From: Neokomagataea tanensis
Lineage (GTDB): Bacteria > Pseudomonadota > Alphaproteobacteria > Acetobacterales > Acetobacteraceae
NCBI RefSeq assembly: GCF_006542335.1
Contig: NZ_CP032485.1
Location: 1,374,501 to 1,438,500 of the forward strand
DNA length: 64,000 nucleotides
Reading direction: 5' to 3'
Of this stretch, positions 1 to 7,700 are shown piece by piece. A model generated the notes under the pieces. It was not told where the DNA came from. It ran no database searches and was given only the letters and a program-made list of their open reading frames with translations. Made by a program: the position numbers and the translations under genes. Numbering within the stretch: position 1 is the first letter of the stretch; each line of letters begins with the position of its first letter.

Positions 1-504
1 GCGCCTATTGGCCGCTCTTACATCCCGACCTATGGTTATTTCTTCAAAAACCTGAGCGGCAACACGTATACGAGCGGCTTTGAGAGTTCTGTGAAGTATG
101 ACACGGATCGTTTCTTTACGTCTTTGTCCTATACGAACACCACCACAAAGCTGCCTTCTGCGGATTACACAGGGTACAGCCAAATGGTTACAACGCCGCC
201 GCGCTCAGTGCTGAATGGAACGATGGGGCTGCACTTCTGGGATAAGAAGGTTACCATTGGTGCGCGTATTCGTGCTGCGTCTCAGACGTCAGGTCAGCCA
301 AATACGACGACCAAGATTGCGACGATGCGCTCTGGCTATGTTGTGTTTGACGCATTTGGTGACTGGCAGATCACGAAGATGGTTGACATGTCTTTGAGTG
401 CGAGCAACATCACGAATCGTCAGTATTACTCAAGCGCATTGGCTGCTGTGCCGAACCAAGGCTTGACGGTTATTGGCGGCTTGAATTTTGCTTTGTCGCG
501 CTAA
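1..504 (+). CDS. TonB-dependent receptor, C-terminal part (5' end outside window)
   Basis: The reading frame is open from the first base and ends at a TAA at 502-504, giving about 167 residues. The residues alternate as in outer-membrane beta-strands, and a late segment (ASNITNRQYYSS) matches the 'N(I/L)xNxxYY' motif typical of the last strands of TonB-dependent receptors. The protein ends in a short strand (GLNFALSR) rather than the usual terminal Phe. The family takes up siderophores, vitamins or sugars across the outer membrane with TonB energy. The plug, TonB box and start lie upstream of the window, so the substrate cannot be inferred. A strong terminator follows 60 bp downstream. Confidence 0.8.
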   Translation, partial: APIGRSYIPTYGYFFKNLSGNTYTSGFESSVKYDTDRFFTSLSYTNTTTKLPSADYTGYSQMVTTPPRSVLNGTMGLHFWDKKVTIGARIRAASQTSGQPNTTTKIATMRSGYVVFDAFGDWQITKMVDMSLSASNITNRQYYSSALAAVPNQGLTVIGGLNFALSR

Positions 505-562
505 TCGTATTTTCAAGGTGCCTCCTTCTACGATGTGAGAAAGAGGCATAGTTACTGTTTGG

Positions 563-598
563 AGCAGTTCATCAGAGTTCTGGTGAACTGCTTTTTTG
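563..598 (+). terminator. Rho-independent terminator after the TonB receptor
   Basis: A 13-bp stem (563-575 with 580-592, one G-T pair) with a 4-nt loop is followed by a T-run at 592-597. It lies between the receptor stop codon and the convergent xerC gene. Confidence 0.85.
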
Positions 599-606
599 TT
601 TCAGGC

Positions 607-1569
607 TCAGTTGGAGTTGGCCCGTGGGTGGGCCTTCCGCCAGACGTCCAGCAGGTGTTTTTCGTCGGCTAAAGTGTACGCTTGAGTTGTTGAGAGGCTG
701 GCATGCCCCATGAGTTCCTGAATGGCACGAAGGTCAGCGCCACCTTCCAGCAGATGTGTTGCGAAGGAATGGCGCAAAGCATGTGGGGTAGCGGAATCAG
801 GAAGGCCCTCTGCTTTGCGCCATTCGCGCATGGAGCGTTGTGCAACGCCGGGGTTTAGGCGTCCGCCACGAATGCCGCAGAAAAGTGGTGCGTCTGGCGA
901 TGGGGAGGGATGTGCGCTGCGCCATTTTTCAAGGGCTGTTTGTACGGCCGGGAGGAGAGGGACAAGGCGTTCTTTGCCGCCTTTGCCTCGGACCATAATA
1001 GTATCCGCCCCGGTACGACCAATATCATTTATATTGAGCGAGAGAGCTTCACCGATCCGCAATCCAGTACCGTAGAGGAGGGTAAAGAGCGCTTGATCTC
1101 TCAGAGCGGCTTGATGGGTTGGTGCGTCATCCGCAATGGCAGTAGTGGCGGTAAGTGCCTGTTCTTGCCCAAGAGGACGTGGGAGACGTTTTTTACGGCG
1201 AGGTGTGGCGAGGAGGCTGGCGTTTGGGTTGGTAACGCCATGCCGCAAGCTCAAATATTTGAAAAAAGACCGTAGAGCGGAAAGACGACGCGCACGGGAG
1301 CGGGCGCGGCCATCGGCATTGCTTGCTCGCCTTGTGGGTTTTTCGCTGCGTTTGGTTTCAAAGGCAAGCCACGCTCGGAGGTCGGCCAGAGAGAGCGTAT
1401 TGATGTGAGAGAGTGTTAAGTCTCCGCCCAAATGTTCCCTCAGGAATGCAAAGGCAAGGCTCATATCGTGTTGATAAGCTTCAACGGTTCGCGGGCTGGA
1501 CCGTCGTTCATGGGTGAGCCATTCAAGCCAGTCGGAGAGGACAGTTTCGGCAGATTTGTAGTTGGTCAT
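607..1569 (-). CDS. xerC: Site-specific tyrosine recombinase XerC
   Basis: This 320-residue protein should act with XerD at dif to resolve chromosome dimers. It has the usual two-domain layout. The N-terminal SAM-like core-binding domain spans about residues 8-115. The catalytic domain carries all six active-site residues: Arg171 (TGLRIGEA), Lys196 (GKGGKER), His263 and Arg266 (HALRHSFATHL), His289 (GHASLSTTQ) and the nucleophile Tyr298. Length is slightly above the usual 300 because of a basic Arg-rich insert around residues 78-95. It is divergent from priA with 41 bp between starts. No phage or integron genes lie beside it, so a housekeeping XerC is more likely than an element integrase. 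XerC and XerD cannot be separated with full certainty by eye. Confidence 0.86.
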   Translation of the reverse strand: MTNYKSAETVLSDWLEWLTHERRSSPRTVEAYQHDMSLAFAFLREHLGGDLTLSHINTLSLADLRAWLAFETKRSEKPTRRASNADGRARSRARRLSALRSFFKYLSLRHGVTNPNASLLATPRRKKRLPRPLGQEQALTATTAIADDAPTHQAALRDQALFTLLYGTGLRIGEALSLNINDIGRTGADTIMVRGKGGKERLVPLLPAVQTALEKWRSAHPSPSPDAPLFCGIRGGRLNPGVAQRSMREWRKAEGLPDSATPHALRHSFATHLLEGGADLRAIQELMGHASLSTTQAYTLADEKHLLDVWRKAHPRANSN

Positions 1570-1610
1570 CTCTCATAGCCTTTCAGAGAGAAGCAGGTTA
1601 CACAGAGATT

Positions 1611-3851
1611 ATGGCACCAGAAAGCCTTTCTCCACAGAAACAATCGGCCGAAACTTCTACGCATGATGGGCGTGTACCGGTATTATTGCCGCTCCCTTTT
1701 GCTGGGGCGTTTGAATATCGCAGCGCTATTGCGCTCCAACCCGGGGATATTGTGGCGGTCCCTCTAGGGCGCAAAGACATTTTTGGGTGCGTGTGGGACC
1801 GGGAGAGTACGGTGCCCGCTTATATGGCGCCGCCTCCCGTTCCACCTGTTGATGAGCGGCGTTTAAAAGCTGTTATTCGGCGCCTAGAGGTTAGTCCTTT
1901 ACCGCAAGAGTTGCGGCATTTTATTGAATGGGTGGCAGCTTATACGTTGAACCCACCCGGTCTTGTGTTGGCCACGGCGCTGAAGCAGCACACACAGTTG
2001 CCACCGAAAGCTGTTCTGGGTTGGGTGCGAACCGAGAAGCCGTTAGACGATGTGCGTCTGACGCCGGCACGGCAGTCTGTGTTGCAGGCATTAGGTGATG
2101 AGCCCAAATCATCGGCGTTTTTAGCGCATGAAAGTGGCGCGAGTACTGCTGTCATCCGTGGTTTGGCTGGTACTGGTTTAATAAAAGAAGCACCGCTTCT
2201 TGTGGGGGCGAGTTTTGCTCAGCCCCAGCCCGATTACGCTCAGCCTGCTCTCTCAGAAGAGCAAGAGGATGTTGCGCAAGGCCTTCGATCAATGGTCGCG
2301 GCCGAGCGTTTTGCAGTGGCGCTGCTAGAAGGCGTGACGGGCTCGGGTAAAACAGAAGTCTATTTTGAAGCGGTCGCTGCGTGTTTAAGGCGTGGGCAGC
2401 AAGTATTGGTTTTGTTGCCTGAGATTGCACTTTCGACGCAATGGACGGAGCGTTTTAGGCGTCGTTTTGGAGTTGAGCCTGCTCTTTGGCATTCAGATTT
2501 AGGACAAAAACGACGGCGTGAAACATGGTTCGCGGTTGCGGACGGCTCAGCCAAAGTTATTGTCGGGGCGCGTTCTGCACTTTTTCTACCCTTCGAAACG
2601 ATCGGCTTGATTATCGTCGATGAAGAGCACGAAACATCGTTCAAGCAAGAAGAAGGTGTGACTTATCACGGGCGTGATATGGCCGTAGTGCGGGGAAGGC
2701 TCGCAAAAGCTCCTGTAATTCTCGTATCTGCCACGCCGTCTTTGGAGACATTGGCAAATGCGGACGCTGGGCGTTACCAACATTTTTTACTGACATCGCG
2801 CCATGGTGGAGCGCGTTTGCCTGATGTGACATTGTTGGACCTGCGGGAAGATGGCCCTGCACGGGGCCAGTTTTTGGCTCCCCGTTTATGTGCTGCGGTG
2901 AAAGAAACGTTGGCTGCCGGAGAGCAGGCAATGTTGTTTTTAAATCGCAGGGGGTACGCGCCTTTAACGCTCTGCCGGACTTGCGGACACCGTATGCAAT
3001 GCCCGAATTGCACGACTTGGTTGGTGGAGCACCGTAACAGGGGTATTTTGACCTGCCACCATTGCGGGCACACAGAAGGCATCCCTAAAGCCTGCCCAGA
3101 ATGTGACCAAGAGGAAACGCTTGTCCCAATTGGGCCGGGTATTGAGCGGGTTACTGAAGAGGCGCGCGAGTGCTTCCCCGAGGCCCGCATTTTAGTGATG
3201 TCGTCTGATACGCTGGGATCGGCCGCGGCGACAGCCGAGGCTGTCAGGCAGATCACCGACGGGGAAGTCGATCTTATTATTGGCACGCAAATCGTTGCAA
3301 AAGGCTGGCATTTTCCTCGGCTCACGCTGGTGGGCGTTGTTGACTCAGATTTGGGGCTTGGCGGTGGGGATTTGCGTGCTGCAGAGCGGACAGTGCAGCT
3401 GTTGCATCAGGTGGCGGGGCGTGCAGGGCGGGCGGAACGACCGGGGCGTGTGATGTTGCAGAGTTATGTGACCGAGCACCCTGTCATGGAAGCATTGGCA
3501 TCCCACGATTTTGAGGCTTTTATCGAGCAGGAGACTGCACAAAGAAAACCCGGATTTTGGCCGCCTTATGGTCGGTTGGCCGCGCTTATCATCAGTGCGG
3601 ATAGTGCTGATGTCGCTGATAGTCTGGCGGCGGAGATTGCGCGAGTGGCACCCGTACAAGATGGGATACAGGTACTCGGCCCTGCGCCAGCCCCGCTATC
3701 GGTGTTGCGTGGTCGGCATCGTAGGCGTTTATTGCTTAAAACGGTACGAGGGTTGGCAGTGCAGCCAATAGTCAGGGACTGGCTTTCGCATGTAAAAGCC
3801 AAAGGAAGCGCACGTATTGATGTAGATGTTGATCCAATATCTTTTCTATGA
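1611..3851 (+). CDS. priA: Primosomal protein N' (replication restart helicase PriA)
   Basis: A 746-residue 3'-to-5' superfamily 2 helicase that reloads the replisome at stalled forks. The N-terminal DNA-binding part covers about residues 20-200. Walker A is GVTGSGKT (241-248) and the Walker B/DEAH-type box is DEEH (337-340). Eight zinc-binding cysteines sit at 455, 458, 464, 467, 482, 485, 495 and 498. The late helicase motif QVAGRAGRAERPG is present. The ATG at 1611 lies 41 bp from the divergent xerC start. Length and motif order are normal for PriA. Confidence 0.95.
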   Translation: MAPESLSPQKQSAETSTHDGRVPVLLPLPFAGAFEYRSAIALQPGDIVAVPLGRKDIFGCVWDRESTVPAYMAPPPVPPVDERRLKAVIRRLEVSPLPQELRHFIEWVAAYTLNPPGLVLATALKQHTQLPPKAVLGWVRTEKPLDDVRLTPARQSVLQALGDEPKSSAFLAHESGASTAVIRGLAGTGLIKEAPLLVGASFAQPQPDYAQPALSEEQEDVAQGLRSMVAAERFAVALLEGVTGSGKTEVYFEAVAACLRRGQQVLVLLPEIALSTQWTERFRRRFGVEPALWHSDLGQKRRRETWFAVADGSAKVIVGARSALFLPFETIGLIIVDEEHETSFKQEEGVTYHGRDMAVVRGRLAKAPVILVSATPSLETLANADAGRYQHFLLTSRHGGARLPDVTLLDLREDGPARGQFLAPRLCAAVKETLAAGEQAMLFLNRRGYAPLTLCRTCGHRMQCPNCTTWLVEHRNRGILTCHHCGHTEGIPKACPECDQEETLVPIGPGIERVTEEARECFPEARILVMSSDTLGSAAATAEAVRQITDGEVDLIIGTQIVAKGWHFPRLTLVGVVDSDLGLGGGDLRAAERTVQLLHQVAGRAGRAERPGRVMLQSYVTEHPVMEALASHDFEAFIEQETAQRKPGFWPPYGRLAALIISADSADVADSLAAEIARVAPVQDGIQVLGPAPAPLSVLRGRHRRRLLLKTVRGLAVQPIVRDWLSHVKAKGSARIDVDVDPISFL

Positions 3852-3891
3852 AAAGTGGGTAGTGATTTTCATTCAAGAAGCAGGATAATTC

Positions 3892-5199
3892 GTGGCAGAA
3901 GAAAATTTCTCAATATTATATGATGATGAATATTTAAGAGTAATATTCCTCGAGCAACAAAACGATAGTGAAGAACTGATCATCACGTTCGGTGACATGT
4001 TGCTGGAAGCAGAGGGCTATTGTTTTTTTGCGGACCAGCCCCTGAGAAAATTAAAATTACCAGCTATTGGTTTCGTCGCGAAAGAAGCACACTGGTACCA
4101 AAGGTCCAGTATGCTTGCCGCGTACAAAGTTCTGATGCCTATTTTAGGCCGATTTTCGAGGCGGATATTATATGGCGGCTCGATGGGGGGCTATGCTGCA
4201 ATTAAATTTTCAAAGTTATTCGCTGCCACGCATGTTGTAGCTTTATGCCCGCAATGGTCGATTGATCCCGCAGAGTGGCCCGGAGAGCGGGCGGGTTGGG
4301 AAGGAAATTTCAGAGACTACATGCAGGGTATGAGCATAAAGGCGGGAGACGTAAGCGGAGATATTTACGTTTTTGCGGATAAGTTTGACGATAAAGACTA
4401 CAGGCATTTTCTTAAGATTAAAAACAGTATTGAGCATGTAAATTTTGTGAACGTGCCTTTCGTTGGGCATCATGTCACGGGAGTTTTTGCGGGGACATCA
4501 AAGCTGCAGGAACTCTTTTACGCATGTGTGCATAATGACATGCGTGGATTATATCTTTTCTCCAGAAATACGAGAAAATCTTTCGGGTTTTACGCGCAAA
4601 CTGTGCAGGATTTGGCGCTGGACAGATTTCCCAATCTTTTCGCAAAGAGAGTCATAGCTGCACAATCTCCTCCTGGAGATGTGAGAATTATGCCGAGAAT
4701 TGTCTCCACTCTGAAAGACAATAATCGTGCTGGGGATGCCAAGGCGCTTGTTGATCAATGCTTTGCACGCCTTCATATTGGGGACAGTAGCGGCTCTATT
4801 CTTTTCATGTGCTGTGTCATGTTGGGCGAACAGGTTGTGCTCGTTGGGCATCACGGAAAGGTTTTGGCCGTTGATGCGGCGTCGATGCAGCTCATCCAAG
4901 TGGATAGGAATTACCGGCCGTGGCAATTTCCGATTTGTGTAAATCCGCGTACGACCAGCCATATTTGGACTGTGCAGCAAGAGCATAATATCTTTATCGA
5001 AGCATGTGTAGATAATCGTGTCTCGCTTGGTTATGGGACTACACGAGACACGATGGAAGTTGAGCTGGTACCGTGTGGTCGTGGCCGCTTTTACGTCAAA
5101 AATAACGGGCGTTATTTATGCGCTGAGCCTGATGGCAAGGTGATGCTGAACAGGCCTGATGCTCAGGCATGGGAAGAATTCCATTTTGAAGTTTTGTGA
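3892..5199 (+). CDS. Alpha/beta-hydrolase with C-terminal fascin-like beta-trefoil region
   Basis: A 435-residue protein I cannot assign to a named family. Residues about 28-210 look like a compact alpha/beta-hydrolase: a nucleophile elbow GGSMGG with Ser97, a candidate acid near Asp163-Asp168 after a strand (IYVFADKFDD), and a histidine pair His193/His194 after a final strand. Residues about 302-435 read as a beta-trefoil of fascin type (for example GRYLCAEPDGKVML near the end). There is no signal peptide or membrane segment, so it is probably cytosolic. GTG 3892 is the only available start because an in-frame TAA sits two codons upstream. It lies 40 bp after priA on the same strand. Base composition is more AT-rich than its neighbours. 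Substrate unknown. Confidence 0.6.
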   Translation: MAEENFSILYDDEYLRVIFLEQQNDSEELIITFGDMLLEAEGYCFFADQPLRKLKLPAIGFVAKEAHWYQRSSMLAAYKVLMPILGRFSRRILYGGSMGGYAAIKFSKLFAATHVVALCPQWSIDPAEWPGERAGWEGNFRDYMQGMSIKAGDVSGDIYVFADKFDDKDYRHFLKIKNSIEHVNFVNVPFVGHHVTGVFAGTSKLQELFYACVHNDMRGLYLFSRNTRKSFGFYAQTVQDLALDRFPNLFAKRVIAAQSPPGDVRIMPRIVSTLKDNNRAGDAKALVDQCFARLHIGDSSGSILFMCCVMLGEQVVLVGHHGKVLAVDAASMQLIQVDRNYRPWQFPICVNPRTTSHIWTVQQEHNIFIEACVDNRVSLGYGTTRDTMEVELVPCGRGRFYVKNNGRYLCAEPDGKVMLNRPDAQAWEEFHFEVL

Positions 5200-5210
5200 G
5201 TGAAAAGACT

Positions 5211-6893
5211 TCAAAATCGAAAGACCAAGTTGGATTGAAAGAAGCTGCCGGATTGCGCGCCGGCATTACGCAGACTTTTCGATGCTATAAAGCGGCTCCC
5301 GATCAGCTGCCACGAGAGGTGGCGTTGTAACTGGATGAGCAAGAATGCTTGCGGTTCAATACCTACAAAACTCCCCCGATAGGGGCGGCTGAATGTATAG
5401 GGGCCCGACGAATTCCAAATGGCCCCATTCGTGTTCTGGCGCCACAGCAAAGGAGCTTTGAATCTTAGTGAGGCATAACCGTGGAAAGGGGTGACGCTTA
5501 GAATCGGCGATAGAGAAATGAGGTTAGATGGTTGCAGGTAGGTCGTCGGGTCTGAGTAAGTGGTTTGTGGGTTGTAGGGGGCCATGTAGGTATGCAGGGT
5601 AGCGTTGCGGCCGTCTGCACCGCCGGAGTAAATATCGAACTGCGCACCGATGAAAGGATGCAGCGGGGATGGCGTGTGTCGGTAGCCTGCAATGGTGTTC
5701 ACTGCCCATGCGGAGACGTCGCTTGAGGAAGCGTTGTTTGTGTATTGGAACGACCCGTTTTGATATAATCCGCCGAACGAAAACTCGAAATCGCGTGCAG
5801 TGCCGTACCACCTGATGCCGATGTTCCCGCGGGATGAAGTCCCTTTGAGAGTGGTGCTGCCGCTGGGGACGACCGAGAGGCTGGATGAATAGCGGTAGCG
5901 TAGATAAAAAAGATCGAAAAAAGAGTGTACCTGCTGTGAGCCGATGACAAAATCGGGGACAACTGCCGTTCCGTCGACGCCGTAAAGTCGGGTTCCCCAA
6001 TCAATCGTGTCATGAAACATTTTGTTCGGGTTGGTATTGGTTTGCGCAAAGCTGAAGGTATCTAGGCGAAACTTCGGCCAGATGGCGTATATCCGCGTTC
6101 CATTCCATGAGAGAGGCACGTTTGGCGTTTCACGATTGTAGAGAATGTAAGAAGGTGCATCGAGAAATTGTTGTCGGCCAACCATTAAGCCTGTCCGTGC
6201 CCCTGCGATTTGGCCTTTGAGTTCAATGAAAGCCTGTTGCGCGTCCAGCCTTTTGCGGAATGTTTGATTATAGCCAAAGCCTGCCCAGCCAGCAGCATTT
6301 GCGTTAATAAGTTGTCCGAAGAGCCGTACATGCTCACCGAGATGTAAATCTGCCCCGAGAAGGTTTCTCACAGTAAAACGACCAGAGGGAGCGTTACCGC
6401 GCCGCCCTAGAAATGGCGCTTCTTCAGACCAGTTTCTGAGGCGTGTTTCGCCGGAGAGCGTGAGCCATATGGTTTTTTGCTGGTTTAGCGCAATAAATTT
6501 GAGCGGATCTAGGAGGTCGTCTGATTTTTTAGGGTTGCGTAAATCGCTCCAGTCTTCCGCCCATGGTGCGGGTCCGTACCGCCCGACGGGGCCAAAACCC
6601 GCAGCTTCCCCCGTTCCATAGTTAAATGCGCCCCACGGGCCTTGATGCCCCTGTGTTGGTCTGTTGAGGCTGGGCAGAATGCGGCGCGGTTGGCCGACGA
6701 AGCCAGCATGCGGGTAGTTCTGAATTGGCGGTCGGTCGGTTGTGGTGTTGGGGATCCACGTCGGATTTTTGGGCGTCCGTGCGTCCGGTGTTGCTTCTGG
6801 TGCGGCTGAAAGCGGCGTTGTCGTAAAGCTGTACAGGCCTGCAAACGCGAAAAAGAGCGCTGGGAAACCACTATTTAAGCGCGCAGGCACCAT
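5211..6893 (-). CDS. Outer-membrane porin-like protein, alginate-export (AlgE-type) family
   Basis: A 560-residue exported protein. It has an N-terminal hydrophobic signal (about residues 10-31, ending TTPLSAA) and a Pro/Asn-rich linker. From about residue 140 the amphipathic strands follow the alginate-export pattern (LSGETRLRNW, then GRQQFLDAP...YNRETPN). The last residue is Phe in NLVFRF, the outer-membrane insertion signature. Members form 18-strand barrels that pass anionic polysaccharide or small acids. No alginate genes are nearby, so the substrate is open. The gene ends 11 bp from the convergent hydrolase gene. Confidence 0.72.
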   Translation of the reverse strand: MVPARLNSGFPALFFAFAGLYSFTTTPLSAAPEATPDARTPKNPTWIPNTTTDRPPIQNYPHAGFVGQPRRILPSLNRPTQGHQGPWGAFNYGTGEAAGFGPVGRYGPAPWAEDWSDLRNPKKSDDLLDPLKFIALNQQKTIWLTLSGETRLRNWSEEAPFLGRRGNAPSGRFTVRNLLGADLHLGEHVRLFGQLINANAAGWAGFGYNQTFRKRLDAQQAFIELKGQIAGARTGLMVGRQQFLDAPSYILYNRETPNVPLSWNGTRIYAIWPKFRLDTFSFAQTNTNPNKMFHDTIDWGTRLYGVDGTAVVPDFVIGSQQVHSFFDLFYLRYRYSSSLSVVPSGSTTLKGTSSRGNIGIRWYGTARDFEFSFGGLYQNGSFQYTNNASSSDVSAWAVNTIAGYRHTPSPLHPFIGAQFDIYSGGADGRNATLHTYMAPYNPQTTYSDPTTYLQPSNLISLSPILSVTPFHGYASLRFKAPLLWRQNTNGAIWNSSGPYTFSRPYRGSFVGIEPQAFLLIQLQRHLSWQLIGSRFIASKSLRNAGAQSGSFFQSNLVFRF

Positions 6894-7022
6894 GGAATTG
6901 CTTTCTGGAAATTTACGGATAGAAAGAATAAAAGGATTAGATACGATTATAGAATGTTGTTAATATTTCAATACGAAATTCATTCTACATACAGGAAAAA
7001 ATATAACGAATTGTCTCGGTTA

Positions 7023-7610
7023 TTAATCGTCGGTTTCTATGGTGGTTTGCCCGCGTGTCATATCTCTGATTTCGTTAATAATCTGCGTGCTTGATGCCTC
7101 GGGGACCATAAGAGAGAGCTGCACACCGTCGGCATCAAAATGTGAGTCTGATTTTTGTGCGCCCCAAACTGGAAAACGCGCTTCGAGGCGTGAAAAAATA
7201 GAAAATGGGCAGTGAAAATGTAGCGCCTGCATTGCTATGCGCTCTGATTTTGGGGCGTCGCGTAAGCATGCGGCAGCTGCGCCACCATAAGCGCGGACCA
7301 GCCCTCCGGCACCAAGTTTGACGCCGCCAAACCATCTGATGACCACGACCATAACATTGTCAAAATCCTGCCCATCAATAGCGGCCAGTATAGGTCTGCC
7401 CGCAGTGCCTGACGGCTCCCCGTCATCGTTGGAACGGAAACGTTGGCCAATGCGGAAGGCCCAGCAGTTATGTGTTGCGTCTGGGACGGCTACATTTTGG
7501 AGAAACGTCATTGCTGCAGCTTCATCGGCAACAGGGGCGGCGTAAGTTTGAAAAACGCTGTTGCGAATAACGGAGCGGTGCTCGGCAGGGGCGTCTAGGG
7601 TCCAAGTCAT
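7023..7610 (-). CDS. yigZ: YigZ/IMPACT family protein
   Basis: A conserved IMPACT-family protein, implicated in translation-linked stress control in other organisms. The family block is plain: SNDDGEPSGTAGRPIL, then NVMVVVIRWFGGVKLGAGGL and VRAYG. The C-terminal part (about 60 residues) matches the small ferredoxin-like domain usual in YigZ. I place the start at the ATG at 7608-7610 because the protein then begins MTWTLDAP, about 20 residues before the first conserved strand as in other members. A TTG/ATG 48/45 bp upstream is possible but has no better ribosome site. It is divergent from hpnN. Confidence 0.85.
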   Translation of the reverse strand: MTWTLDAPAEHRSVIRNSVFQTYAAPVADEAAAMTFLQNVAVPDATHNCWAFRIGQRFRSNDDGEPSGTAGRPILAAIDGQDFDNVMVVVIRWFGGVKLGAGGLVRAYGGAAAACLRDAPKSERIAMQALHFHCPFSIFSRLEARFPVWGAQKSDSHFDADGVQLSLMVPEASSTQIINEIRDMTRGQTTIETDD

Positions 7611-7700
7611 GGCGAGAGTGTGCCTGAACTGAGGTTGGATGTCAGGAGGGCGCATCAAGTTGGGGTAGGGAACCCGTCAAAAACCTGTTATGGGGAACGT

